A stretch of 64,000 nt of DNA, from assembly GCF_014205155.1 (NCBI RefSeq), contig NZ_JACHMX010000001.1:6944001-7008000 (forward strand), read 5' to 3'. A program made the position numbers and the translations under genes. The DNA comes from Amycolatopsis umgeniensis (GTDB lineage: Bacteria; Actinomycetota; Actinomycetes; Mycobacteriales; Pseudonocardiaceae). The notes under the pieces are model-generated. The model did no database searches. It was not told the DNA's origin and was given only the letters and a program-made list of their open reading frames with translations. Shown one piece after another: positions 15,621 to 24,448 of this stretch; position 1 is the first letter of the stretch, and each line of letters opens with the position of its first letter.

Positions 15621-16204
15621 AGCAGATCGATCGGGTCACCCAGCGCCGTCTGTGCCCGCCGAGCACGAGGCGAATAGCCGGGAAGAGTGACCGATTGCGC
15701 CTTCGCCGTGGCCTCGAGCAGCACGGTGGCGAGAGTTTCGGCTTCCTCCTCGAACCTGTTGTCGTAAGTAGTGCGCCTCAGCGCACCACGGATCATCTCG
15801 ATGGGAATGTCGGGCATGAGCTCCCGCCACACCGAGTCGTCACCGGTATCTGTCGGATGGTCCGCGAGAAGATGCCCGAGCTCGTGGGCGATGATGTGCT
15901 CGCGGTGTAACCACGTGGTACCGACTCTCTGCACCACGATGAAGTCCGCGGCGGCCGTGCTCAACCACAGCCCGAACGGACCGGGCACATCCATGGGCAT
16001 CAACATCAACCGGATCGGCTTGCCGCGCAACCGACCGAGGCGCTCGCACACCTCGGTCATGGGCGTTGGCCCCTCGATCTTCGCTGCGGCTAGCTGCCTA
16101 CGAAGGTCTCGCCGCAAACGCATCACCCGCCACTCGCGACGGACAACTGAAGGAAGGTTCCTCACGACGGCCCTCCCAGTCCGTTGTTGATCACCCAACC
16201 GCAT
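15617..16204 (-). CDS. ImmA/IrrE-like zinc metalloprotease
   Basis: A 195-residue protein with HIIAHELGHLLADHP (HExxH zinc motif) preceded by REH, and a helical N-terminus. ImmA/IrrE-type proteases cleave XRE repressors to derepress mobile elements or stress genes. An XRE gene lies immediately upstream and a membrane protein downstream (4-bp overlap), consistent with a protease-repressor pair. No DNA-binding domain is in this protein. Cleavage of the neighbouring regulator is inferred from the family, not shown. Confidence 0.8.
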   Translation of the reverse strand: MRLGDQQRTGRAVVRNLPSVVRREWRVMRLRRDLRRQLAAAKIEGPTPMTEVCERLGRLRGKPIRLMLMPMDVPGPFGLWLSTAAADFIVVQRVGTTWLHREHIIAHELGHLLADHPTDTGDDSVWRELMPDIPIEMIRGALRRTTYDNRFEEEAETLATVLLEATAKAQSVTLPGYSPRARRAQTALGDPIDLL

Positions 16205-16247
16205 CGTCGCAGAAAGACCAGGTCACATCGGGGAAGCGACTTCGACG

Positions 16248-16703
16248 TCACCCAGACGTGTTATCTGGGTCGTCCTTTCGGCTGGTCTGGAACTCAATGA
16301 AGTCCAATACGCTCCGCAGCTGGTCGCCCGAGAGCTCGCTTGCGCGGAACGCGACTTCTTGTACGCCCTCGTGTGAAAGCTTCTCCAGCAGCGCGTACTG
16401 GTTTTGCAGGGCGCGTGCTCGTGTTCCCTTCCCGAAGTACTCCAGCTCCACGCCGAAGTAGTCGGCGAGGGTCTGGGTGACCTCCAGGCTTGGTTCACTG
16501 GTGCCGTTGACCAGCCCGTACAAATGACTCTTGGAGATCCGCTTCTGATCGCGGTTGAGGTCCTTGTCCACGTCAGCGACGGTGTACGGTCTGCCGTCCG
16601 GGAGCTTCCTCAGACCGATCAAGCGCCGCAGCAGCACGGCGAACGGCTCGCCAGCAGCCTCATTCCCCGATGCGCTGTGCATGTCGTGGCCAGGTTCGGA
16701 CAC
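16248..16703 (-). CDS. XRE-family regulator paired with ImmA-like protease
   Basis: A 151-residue protein. The helix-turn-helix covers about residues 20-95 (YTVADVDKDLNRDQKRISKSHLYGLVNGTSEPSLEVTQTLADYFGVELEYF) and a helical tail follows. It lies 43 bp upstream of the ImmA-like gene. The set of XRE, ImmA and MAB_1171c recurs in actinomycetes. The likely role is repressor of its own operon, relieved by protease. The start at 16703 is chosen as the first ATG; an internal ATG at residue 8 is also possible. Confidence 0.8.
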   Translation of the reverse strand: MSEPGHDMHSASGNEAAGEPFAVLLRRLIGLRKLPDGRPYTVADVDKDLNRDQKRISKSHLYGLVNGTSEPSLEVTQTLADYFGVELEYFGKGTRARALQNQYALLEKLSHEGVQEVAFRASELSGDQLRSVLDFIEFQTSRKDDPDNTSG

Positions 16704-16978
16704 CGTGCACCCCTCCGTGCGGCCAGTCCGGAATATCGGATCTCATGCCGCCCTTGTCCGAAATGGTTGACTCGCGATCCACTCTTACGTACTCTCGACC
16801 TTGATCATTCCACTATATCGGAACGAGCTCGTGCGGGGAACGTGCCTCGCGGGCACATCGTCCGAACGTATCAACGACATCGTGGCAACACAGGCTGACT
16901 CCCGGGTCCCCGCCCAGTATTACGCGCCCGCCTCGCTCGATTGTGGGGGCGGCAGGCAGTGAAGCGCGGGGAGGCGCC

Positions 16979-19231
16979 TTGAGGAATATCAACAGTTTTG
17001 CGGCGGCGGTCGAGAGATGGCGCCGCGAGCGGGGAGTGACGCTCGGCCAGCTAGCCGGTATGACGAGCTACAGCGCCAGCTACCTGTCGAAGATGCTCCA
17101 CGGCTGGCGTCCGTTGCTGCCGGCGGCGGTGAGCGAGATCGACCGTGCCCTCAGCGCCGGGGGTGAGCTTGAGTGGTTGGCAAAGCAGCAGAGGGTCGGC
17201 GAAAACGCTCCGATTCGCCCCATGCAGTTGCCTGCCACGGTTCCAGACTTCGTAGGGCGTGCTGAGCAGCTGCGGCGAATCGACGTGGCTGTCGGGAAGC
17301 GTAATGGGGCCGTCCTGGTCGCGATCGAGGGCGAGTACTGGGTCGGCAAGACGGCCCTGGCAGTCCAGTGGGCCGCGAACGCAGTCCACGGCTATCCCGG
17401 AGGCTGCCTTTTCGCTGACCTGCGGGGGCTAGCGCCGGGTCGACCTCTCACATCGGAATCGACGTTGGACGGCTTTCTTCGCACTCTGGGCGCCGATGCT
17501 GCACAGCTGGAAGCGCCGTTGCCGGAAAAAGCCGCGTACTATCGATCGCTGCTCTCGCGGCGCCCGGCCATCGTGGTACTCGACAACATCGGCAGCTACG
17601 AGCAGGTCAAAGACCTTTTGCCCGGCGTAGGAAGCGTCGTTCTGACCACAAGTCGGGAACACCAAGACGCCCTGCTGATGAAGACCGGTGGACTTCGCCT
17701 CTTCGTGCCGCCGCTGAACAAACAAGAATCGCTGACCCTGCTCCGGAAACGAACCAGCGACGCCCGCGTGGACGCGGATCCTGTTTCCGCAGACCTGGTC
17801 GTCGAGACCTGCGGTGGCCTCCCGATGGCTATCTCTATCGCGGCGGAGCAACTCGCGCGGCGGCGCACGTCCACGCTTCAACGTCTGGCCGCAGAACTCA
17901 CCGACGAAAATCGCGTACTCGACGCCTTCACATCGTCGGATCGAGAAGTCAACCTCCACGGCACCCTCGATCTCTCCTACCTCGCACTGCCGCCCCGGTC
18001 CGCGCGACTGTTCAGGCTCCTGGGTATCAGTCCAGTACGCGACATCGTTCCCGCCGGTATCGCAGCGCTCGCCGCGGTAGACGAAGAGGTGGCCAGTGAC
18101 GCGCTCTCGGCGCTGCGGCGCGCCTATCTGATCGAGGAGACGTCGGCGGGCCGGATCAGGATGAGCCCGCTGACTCGGGCATACGCCTACCTGCACGGGC
18201 TCGTCGGCGAACCGCTAGCCGAAGTTGAACGCGCCCGTGACCGTGTCATCCGCTGGTATGCCAGCTCCGCGGCTGCGGCCAGTGCGGTGCTCATGCCAGG
18301 ATGGCTCGGCCGGCAGGCGCCCTTGCGTGAGAAGATCGGATTCCGGCCCGCGACCTTTGCCGGCGATCATGACGCCGCGATGAGCTGGTGCGCAACGGAA
18401 GCGGCTACCGTGATCAACCTCGTTCGCTCTGGTCGCAGTGTCTCGGCGGGAGACGCGCTGTGGCAGCTCGCCACTGCCTTCCTGCCTTACTTTCATTTAT
18501 CGAAAGACTGGACCGCGTGGCTCACGCTTGCCACCGCCGGACTTGACGCCGCCCGCGCCGCGGAAAACCCAGCTGGGGTCGTACGCTGCCTGCAAAATCT
18601 CGGCTGGGCTCTGCATGAACTCGGTCGCGATCACGAAGCATTGGACCGCTTCGAGCAAGCAGCCCAAGCGCACTGCGACGACACAGACGACGGATGTCGC
18701 GCTTGGACCACCTTGGGCACGGCTTCAACGTTCGTGGCGCTCAATCGCCTGGAGGAGGCGCGGGACACGTTCGCCCGGGCCGAACAGCTGTTCCTCTCGG
18801 CCGACTGCACGTTCGGAGCCGTCCTCGCCTTGAGTATGGCGGCCCCGGTTCATCAGCGACTGAGTGACACCGCGAGAGCGGACATCAGCGCCGCGGCCGC
18901 ACTTGCCCAGGCGCGCGAACTTGCCTCAAAACCCCTGCTGGGATCTGTGCACCACCATCGCGGTCTCATGCTTCGCCAGCGTCATGCCCTCCGGCCCGCG
19001 CTGGCAGAATTTGACGCCGCCCTTGCCCTCCGGCCTACGGGGCGCGACTGTTGGGCTCAAGCGCAAACTCATGTTGCCCGCGCTGAAACATTCACCGAAC
19101 TCGGAGAAATAGCTGCGGCTCGGGATGCCTACAGTCAAGCCGTGCGCATCCTCGACGGCCTTCGCGACCCCCAGGGAACTGACGTCCGCGCTCGTATCGC
19201 CTTGCTGGCGCAGCAGAAAGCCCTTCCCTGA
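16979..19231 (+). CDS. HTH-STAND (NB-ARC)-TPR regulator
   Basis: About 750 residues. The N-terminal helix-turn-helix (FAAAVERWRRERGVTLGQLAGM, SYLSKMLHGWRPLLP) is followed by an NB-ARC ATPase core with the P-loop GEYWVGKTAL (residues about 120-130), Walker B-like PAIVVLDN and GSVVLTTSR. Then come a winged-helix region (RLLGISPVRDIVPAG) and C-terminal TPRs (LGWALHELGRDHEALDRFEQA). STAND proteins switch by ligand-driven oligomerisation and can act as regulators or immune sensors. TTG at 16979 has GGGGAGG just upstream; GTG at 16943 is an alternative with no ribosome-binding site. A hairpin follows the stop. Confidence 0.8.
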   Translation: MRNINSFAAAVERWRRERGVTLGQLAGMTSYSASYLSKMLHGWRPLLPAAVSEIDRALSAGGELEWLAKQQRVGENAPIRPMQLPATVPDFVGRAEQLRRIDVAVGKRNGAVLVAIEGEYWVGKTALAVQWAANAVHGYPGGCLFADLRGLAPGRPLTSESTLDGFLRTLGADAAQLEAPLPEKAAYYRSLLSRRPAIVVLDNIGSYEQVKDLLPGVGSVVLTTSREHQDALLMKTGGLRLFVPPLNKQESLTLLRKRTSDARVDADPVSADLVVETCGGLPMAISIAAEQLARRRTSTLQRLAAELTDENRVLDAFTSSDREVNLHGTLDLSYLALPPRSARLFRLLGISPVRDIVPAGIAALAAVDEEVASDALSALRRAYLIEETSAGRIRMSPLTRAYAYLHGLVGEPLAEVERARDRVIRWYASSAAAASAVLMPGWLGRQAPLREKIGFRPATFAGDHDAAMSWCATEAATVINLVRSGRSVSAGDALWQLATAFLPYFHLSKDWTAWLTLATAGLDAARAAENPAGVVRCLQNLGWALHELGRDHEALDRFEQAAQAHCDDTDDGCRAWTTLGTASTFVALNRLEEARDTFARAEQLFLSADCTFGAVLALSMAAPVHQRLSDTARADISAAAALAQARELASKPLLGSVHHHRGLMLRQRHALRPALAEFDAALALRPTGRDCWAQAQTHVARAETFTELGEIAAARDAYSQAVRILDGLRDPQGTDVRARIALLAQQKALP

Positions 19232-19255
19232 AGCGAGATTCGTGACAGTCGACGC

Positions 19256-19287
19256 GAGTCCAGCCCGGCATTGATCTGGCTGGGCTC
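19256..19287 (+). terminator. Hairpin after STAND gene
   Basis: The 10-bp arms GAGTCCAGCC (19256-19265) and GGCTGGGCTC (19278-19287) pair with one G-T, and the loop is 12 bases, 24 bp after the stop. No long T-run follows, which is common for actinomycete terminators. Confidence 0.6.
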
Positions 19288-19524
19288 GTCTGTTTAACAC
19301 GGCGCAATGCGCTCGGTTACCTGTCTTGCCTCCATGCTTAATGAACATCATATCGGTCATGACAAACAGAGGACAAGATTGGCACAAAATGAGCACAGCT
19401 TTGTGTTCGCCTGAAGGTTTCCGGTCGGATCGCCGCAGTGGATAGTAGTTGGCAGAAGTGCTCGAACGCTCTTTCGGATTGAATCAAAGTCTTTCGATTA
19501 ACCATCGACTCTGAGGATTGGAAA

Positions 19525-19884
19525 ATGACTACTATTTTGCGAACTCGGGCCATTCGATATGGCCTCGCCGGAGCGGTGGCCGCGCTCGCCGTCGCAGGAT
19601 CGGGTGCGACGGCAAACGCCGCCACAGCAAGAGACTCAGCCTCTCGTGGTCCTGTCACCGTCAGCGAGGGATGCGGGTATCTCGGCTGGGGAAAGTACCG
19701 GCACTGCGACGGCGGTACGGGCTCCACCGTGATGCTGGACGTCGAGGATTTCTTGGGCAACCTCTTCCACTACTGCGTCGGCCCCGGGACCACCAACGTC
19801 CAACCGGTCATCAGATGGCGGGTGACCGGAGCCTGGTGGAACGGAGGCACCCGCTGCATTCCGGGTTACTACGGCCCGGCGTGA
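19525..19884 (+). CDS. Small secreted protein, DUF6355-like
   Basis: A 119-residue preprotein. It has a basic N-terminus, a hydrophobic core (YGLAGAVAALAVAGSGATANA) and a likely signal-peptidase site near residue 32. The mature part contains four cysteines in CGYLGWGKYRHC, HYCVGPGTT and TRC, a pattern like DUF6355 extracellular proteins, some of which are annotated near natural-product genes. It is a monocistronic unit between the STAND gene and the Tad locus. Two disulfides are likely; function unknown. Confidence 0.7.
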   Translation: MTTILRTRAIRYGLAGAVAALAVAGSGATANAATARDSASRGPVTVSEGCGYLGWGKYRHCDGGTGSTVMLDVEDFLGNLFHYCVGPGTTNVQPVIRWRVTGAWWNGGTRCIPGYYGPA

Positions 19885-20241
19885 CTCCAGACCCGTCAGA
19901 GCCGTCGTCGCCGACCCTGGACTTGCTGATCGGCGGCGATAGCTCTGACGCTCCGGGGAACCGGTCCCCGGACGCGGCGTGGCGGGAGACCAGGCTCGCC
20001 GCCTAGCTTGGCCCGCCACGCCGCTCCAACTAACCGCTCCACCATAAGCACTTCCGTCGATTTCGTCGGGGGGCCGGCGGGAGTACCAGCCGGGGTGGCG
20101 CCCCTCCCCTCAAGCGCCACCCCGGCCCCCACTTCAAACACGCCAACCGCTAAGACCTCATCCCGTCACGAGGGTCGCCAGGCAAGGAGGAGAACGATGG
20201 CGCACCAGACACCGGAACGACTGCGCCTGGCGAGGGGTGTT
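19885..20241. other. Convergent intergenic region with terminator
   Basis: The 357 bases separate the plus-strand secreted protein and the minus-strand prepilin peptidase. They contain one strong hairpin (20089-20126) and no convincing gene. The long open frame on the plus strand here has no ribosome-binding site and arises from GC-rich codon bias. Confidence 0.5.
20089..20126. terminator. Bidirectional hairpin terminator
   Basis: A perfect 13-bp inverted repeat, GCCGGGGTGGCGC (20089-20101) and GCGCCACCCCGGC (20114-20126), with a 12-base loop. It lies between convergent genes. Confidence 0.75.
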
Positions 20242-20889
20242 CTAGCCGCTTGCCAGCACCATGACCAGGGCGCCCGCGAGGAGACATGGCCCGAACGGCA
20301 CCACGGTTGCGCCGTCCTGATCACGGCGTCGGAGGCCGGGCGCAGCGACCATGACCAACGCGAGCAGCGAAGCCGTCAGCAGCGCTCCGACGACCTGGGC
20401 CCAGCCGATCCAACCGGTCACCAGACCGACCACCGCGGCGGCGCTGACGTCGCCGGCACCAATACCCCCGCCAGTGGCCACGGCGAGGATCAGGAACATC
20501 CCACCTGCCGCGACGAGCGCGGTAAGCGCTCGAAGACCCGAGGCGGGGTCGTCGCGGACCAAGCACAGCACGCCGAACCCCAGCGTGGCACCGGCAAGTT
20601 GTGGCCAGATCAATGCCCGGGGCAGCCGGTGTTCGCACCAGTCGATTACCGTCAAGGGAATCGCAAGCACGGCTACGAACCCATAGACGGCGAGTTCGGC
20701 ACGGGCTCCCACGCGCCAGCCCAACAACCCCAGGGCGACGGCCGTGAGCACCGCGCCGAACCACCACGCCTCGGCCAGTGTCCGCTCATGTTGCAGGAAC
20801 CGGCGCGTGATCCCGCTTGCCACCGCACCGAGCACCAGGCCGACGGCAGCGCTGCCGCTCCACCACCAGCTGCTCGCCGTCAGCTGCAC
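20242..20889 (-). CDS. tadV: A24 family prepilin peptidase (Tad-type)
   Basis: A 215-residue multi-pass membrane aspartyl peptidase. The first catalytic Asp lies in VIDWCEHRLP (about residue 83) and the second in the family's GxGD motif, GGGIGAGDVS (about residue 147). The short form without an N-methyltransferase domain is typical of Tad/CpaA enzymes. It would cleave and mature the Flp pilin and pseudopilins encoded at 27.7-31.5 kb. GTG at 20889 is preceded by GGAGGA; the longer frame to 21738 overlaps the divergent genes. It is divergent from the rest of the Tad locus and shares a 222-bp promoter region with it. Confidence 0.88.
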   Translation of the reverse strand: MQLTASSWWWSGSAAVGLVLGAVASGITRRFLQHERTLAEAWWFGAVLTAVALGLLGWRVGARAELAVYGFVAVLAIPLTVIDWCEHRLPRALIWPQLAGATLGFGVLCLVRDDPASGLRALTALVAAGGMFLILAVATGGGIGAGDVSAAAVVGLVTGWIGWAQVVGALLTASLLALVMVAAPGLRRRDQDGATVVPFGPCLLAGALVMVLASG

Positions 20890-21111
20890 GACTCCTCCGC
20901 CCCTCGCAGAATCACCTTGTACGCCATCCTGCCCGCCCGATCTTCCGACCGGCCAGCTCTCAAACCAACGGGTGAACTTCACGCGAGACCTGCTGCCAGG
21001 AGCACCATCACCACGAAAGTCGGTCATGAGGCGAACCCGTCGCAGTGGAGCGTCACGGCGGTGTGGCTCGCACATGCTGATCTGCGATCGTCGTTGAAAC
21101 GGGGGACCGTA

Positions 21112-21681
21112 ATGACCCACTACCGCAGCACCCGCCTCGCCATGGCCGTCCTCGCCACCGCGGCCGGACTTGGCTTGAGCGCCTGCAGCTCGGACAAGGG
21201 TGCAACCCCAACTTCCTCGACGCCAGCATCGCCGCTCGCCCCCAACACGACAGCCGCCTCGCCCGCCGACATCGCCAAGCAGAAGGCCACTGCCGCCTAC
21301 CTGGGTATGTGGAGCGACATGGCCGAGGCCGCGACGACCTCGGACTGGCAATCGCCGAAATTGGTCCAAAATGCGACAGCTGAAGCCCTGTCGAAGATCT
21401 CTCGTGGCTTGTATGCCGATCACTACAACGGGCTCTTCACCAAGGGGAAGCCGGAGAACGCCCCCACGGTCGAATCCGTTGAACCTGACGACAATCCGAC
21501 CACGGTGAACATTGTGGACTGCGGCGATGACAGCCGCTGGATCAAATACCGTGCGGACGACGGCCAGCCGGCTAACGACAGCCCGGGAGGGCGTCGGCAC
21601 ATCAACGCCATGGCGAAAAAAGCGGTCGATGGGTCCTGGAAAATTACCGACTTCGCGATTCAGGACGTAGGAACATGTTAG
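21112..21681 (+). CDS. Secreted lipoprotein at head of Tad locus
   Basis: A 189-residue preprotein. The signal peptide ends in a lipobox LSAC (Cys about residue 26), so it is anchored to the outer face of the membrane. After a Ser/Thr/Pro linker comes a folded domain (KATAAYLGMWSDMAEAATTSDWQSPKL ... ADHYNGLFTKG ... GSWKITDF) resembling small SnoaL/NTF2-like lipoproteins of actinomycetes. The ATG at 21112 is the start; the longer upstream frame is rejected. Its stop overlaps the next gene by 7 bp, so it belongs to the pilus operon. The exact role is unknown. Confidence 0.8.
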   Translation: MTHYRSTRLAMAVLATAAGLGLSACSSDKGATPTSSTPASPLAPNTTAASPADIAKQKATAAYLGMWSDMAEAATTSDWQSPKLVQNATAEALSKISRGLYADHYNGLFTKGKPENAPTVESVEPDDNPTTVNIVDCGDDSRWIKYRADDGQPANDSPGGRRHINAMAKKAVDGSWKITDFAIQDVGTC

Positions 21682-22691
21682 GGAGAGCGGGTACAACCGC
21701 CGGCCTCGCTTTCGCGTTGTTCCTCTGCGCGACAACACCGGCCCTAGCCGGTGGCTGGGGCAGTGTCGACTGCAGCAACGATCCCTCGCCTTACTGTGAC
21801 CTCAACGCAGGGCGAGGCGGGCGCCCCACCCCGCGACCGGGCTCAGCCCTGAAACCTGGTGTGCCGAAATCGCAGGCTGGGGGCAACGGCACGGCCCCGC
21901 CACCGCCACCGCCAGGCGATCGAATCGTCGACGGCAACGGCAACCAAGCCGATTGCTCGTACGTGCGCAGTAACTACCAGCCACCGGCGAACGGTGTGCA
22001 GACGATCCGCTTCCGCCAACGCCGCTGGGGTTCTGGTGGGGTGCAGTTCGTGTCGCTGGTCCGTCCGCGGCCCCAAGATGTGGCGCTGGCACAAGGGCCA
22101 GGTACGGGCGGCGCGTGGTACGTCTATCAGTGTTCCGGTCAGGGGCAGCGGGACGCGCTCTACCGGGCGCCGGTATGGATTCCCGATGGTCAGGCACCGG
22201 GTGCCGCGCCGCTGCCCTCGCCAGAAGAATTGGCCGAGCAGGCGCGGTCGCAGCTGCGGTTGCCGAGTCCGGTGATTGGCTCAAGCCCGGCTGGGACCCA
22301 GCTGGTGCAGCTGCCGACGTGGCTGTGGTTGGACCGGGCGATGTGGCGGCCGCAGTCGGCGACGGCTTCGGTTCCCGGGGTGTCGGTCACCGCGACCGCG
22401 ACCCCGACCTCGGTGTCCTGGGCCATGGGCGATGGCAGCACCGTGCCCTGTGCTGGCCCGGGCACCCCATTCCCCGCCCACGGAGATCCGCGGGCGGCGT
22501 CCCCCGATTGTGGCCACACCTATCAGCGTTCGTCGGCTGGTGCGCCGGGCGAGCGGTTTCCTGCCGTGGCGACGGTGTCGTGGCGGATCACGTGGTCGGG
22601 TGCCGGGGCGTCGGGCACGTTCCCGGACATGACCACCAGTGCGGCCGCGTCCTTCCGGGTCGCCGAAGCTCAAGCCTTGGGCACCGGATAG
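21675..22691 (+). CDS. Secreted protein with PKD-like domain (Tad locus)
   Basis: A 338-residue preprotein with an N-terminal signal peptide (TAGLAFALFLCATTPALAGG). A Gly/Pro-rich spacer follows, then a domain with many aromatics, and a C-terminal PKD-like segment (VSWAMGDGSTVPCAGPG ... DCGHTYQRSS). This type recurs in actinomycete Tad clusters, sometimes annotated loosely as ATP/GTP-binding, but no P-loop is present. It is likely an extracellular assembly or surface component of the pilus machine. It overlaps the lipoprotein gene by 7 bp. Confidence 0.75.
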   Translation: MLGRAGTTAGLAFALFLCATTPALAGGWGSVDCSNDPSPYCDLNAGRGGRPTPRPGSALKPGVPKSQAGGNGTAPPPPPPGDRIVDGNGNQADCSYVRSNYQPPANGVQTIRFRQRRWGSGGVQFVSLVRPRPQDVALAQGPGTGGAWYVYQCSGQGQRDALYRAPVWIPDGQAPGAAPLPSPEELAEQARSQLRLPSPVIGSSPAGTQLVQLPTWLWLDRAMWRPQSATASVPGVSVTATATPTSVSWAMGDGSTVPCAGPGTPFPAHGDPRAASPDCGHTYQRSSAGAPGERFPAVATVSWRITWSGAGASGTFPDMTTSAAASFRVAEAQALGTG

Positions 22692-22814
22692 CCCGGGCGG
22701 CGTTCCCAACTGAACCAGCAGTTTTGTTTCTTTTCCCTGACTGTGTATTCGCGGCGGCATTTATCGGCCGGGTGAATACGTGGTGCGGGTGAGCTATGCC
22801 TGGAGGGGTTTCTC

Positions 22815-23525
22815 GTGACCAGTACAGACAGTCCCGCGCGCGGCGACAACGCGACCGGTGAATCCCGGCCGGTGTCGTGGCTGGATTCCTCAGGTTCACC
22901 ATCGAGGTCGGCTGCGCGCTGGGGTCGGCGGCGCCGGTTGCCGCATCTGGTGGCCGGAGTGCTGCTGGTGGTGCTGTGTGTCGGGAGCGCGGTGTGGTGG
23001 ACGACCAGCACCCAGGACCGGGTTCCGGTGCTGGCGCTGGCGAAGCCGGTCCCGCTCGGGCATGTGCTGACCCCAAGCGACCTGCGCAGTATCGACGTGT
23101 CCGCCGCGCCGGGTGTGGCGCTGGTTCCGGCGGATCGGGCGGCGAATGTGCTGGGGCGGCCGATGGCGACCAGCCTCGGCGCGGGAACGCTGCTGACTCC
23201 GGACGCGGTGGGCGCTGCCGTGCTCCCGGCGGTGGGCCGGGCGGTGGTCGCGGTCGTCGTGAAGCCGGGGCAGGCCCCGCCCGAGCTGGCCGCCGGAGCC
23301 TCGGTGACCGTCGTCGTCACCGCCGCCACCGCGGCGGGAAGCTCGGCCACCGGACAAGCGCCGGGAACGTCCTGGCGTGCGACGGTCGTCGGGGTCGCCC
23401 CTGTGAGCACGGATCAGACTTCCGTGGTCTCACTGGATCTTGACAACTCCGTGGCGTCGCAGCTGGCGCAGGTCCCGGCCGGGCAGCTGGCGCTGGTGAT
23501 GCAACCGGTGGGTGGTGAGCGGTGA
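22815..23525 (+). CDS. cpaB: SAF-domain protein (CpaB/RcpC-like)
   Basis: A 236-residue protein. One transmembrane helix (LVAGVLLVVLCVGSAVWW, about residues 46-63) is followed by a SAF domain (VPLGHVLTPSDLRSIDV ... GRPMATSLGAGTLLTPDAV) and a C-terminal beta domain. CpaB/RcpC homologues sit in the envelope and support pilus assembly. GTG at 22815 has GGAGGGG upstream. Its stop overlaps the CpaE-like ATG. It is about half the usual length of proteobacterial RcpC, as is common in actinobacteria. Confidence 0.85.
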   Translation: MTSTDSPARGDNATGESRPVSWLDSSGSPSRSAARWGRRRRLPHLVAGVLLVVLCVGSAVWWTTSTQDRVPVLALAKPVPLGHVLTPSDLRSIDVSAAPGVALVPADRAANVLGRPMATSLGAGTLLTPDAVGAAVLPAVGRAVVAVVVKPGQAPPELAAGASVTVVVTAATAAGSSATGQAPGTSWRATVVGVAPVSTDQTSVVSLDLDNSVASQLAQVPAGQLALVMQPVGGER

Positions 23526-24448
23526 TGCTGATCGCCTTGTGCTCGGTGAAAGGTTCGCCGGGCGTGACGACTTTGGCCGTCGCGCTGACGATGACGTGGC
23601 CGCACGCCGAGAGCACGCGCCGGCTGGTCGCCGAGGTCGATCCGTCCGGAGGTGATCTGGCGATGCGGTTCGGCTTGCCGGCCACCCCGGGGCTGGTGAG
23701 CCTCGCCGCCGCGGCACGCCGCACCCGTGATCCCGCAGTGGTGTGGGACCACACCCAGGCCCTTCCCAGCGGCGCCCGCGTGCTGGTGGCCCCGCCGGGC
23801 GGCACGCACGCGCGTGCCGCGCTGTCGACCCTGGCCACGGCCCCGGACGGGCCGCTGCTACCCGCGGTGGCCAGCGACGGGGATGTGGTGGTGTTCGCGG
23901 ATTGCGGGCGGGTGGATCCCGGATCACCTGCCGAGGCGATAGCGCGCCGCGCCGATGCCCTGGTGCTGGTGACCGGGACTCAGGGCGCCGACCTCGCCCA
24001 CACCGCGGCGCGGCTGGGGGAGCTCGCGCGCTGGACGCCACGTTCCGGTTTGCTGCTGACCGGCGATGGCTATCCGACCGTGGATGTGGAGCGTGAGCTG
24101 GGTGTACCAGCGATCGGGCGTCTCCCGCACGACCCGGTCACTGCCGCCACGCTGACCGGTCATCGGCAGCCGCTGGCTCGCCGCCGCGGAACCAACGGGG
24201 GCCTTGCGCGCCACGCAGCGGCTCTCGCCCGCACTCTGGCCGAACCCGCCAGTCCTACCGCCTCGCCACCGGCGACGATGCCGGCCGGTGTCCCGGGTGT
24301 ACCTGCGCAGCAGGTGCGCCGGCCCGGTGGCGTGCTCATCAGCCCACCCGGCCTCGGGCCATACCCGGTGTCCGCGCCGCCGCACGAAATCGGTCCGCGG
24401 CACAACGGCCATCAGCCCAGCATCGCCGGGAAGGAGCCATTGGCATGA
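23525..24448 (+). CDS. cpaE: CpaE-like ParA/MinD-type protein with altered P-loop
   Basis: About 307 residues. The N-terminus has the layout of a MinD/ParA ATPase, but the deviant Walker A reads CSVKGSPGVTTLA, without the usual GKT lysine. EVDPSGGDLAMRFG and VVVFADCGRVDPGS match the switch and Walker B areas. CpaE-type proteins position the Tad machine; loss of the P-loop lysine suggests weak or no ATP hydrolysis. The last 60 residues are a Pro-rich tail. It overlaps the genes on both sides by 1-4 bp. Confidence 0.8.
   Translation: MLIALCSVKGSPGVTTLAVALTMTWPHAESTRRLVAEVDPSGGDLAMRFGLPATPGLVSLAAAARRTRDPAVVWDHTQALPSGARVLVAPPGGTHARAALSTLATAPDGPLLPAVASDGDVVVFADCGRVDPGSPAEAIARRADALVLVTGTQGADLAHTAARLGELARWTPRSGLLLTGDGYPTVDVERELGVPAIGRLPHDPVTAATLTGHRQPLARRRGTNGGLARHAAALARTLAEPASPTASPPATMPAGVPGVPAQQVRRPGGVLISPPGLGPYPVSAPPHEIGPRHNGHQPSIAGKEPLA

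Noticed and set aside
20008-21111. N-terminal extension of the lipoprotein frame
   Set aside because: Reads through the antisense prepilin peptidase; the true protein starts with a signal peptide at 21112.
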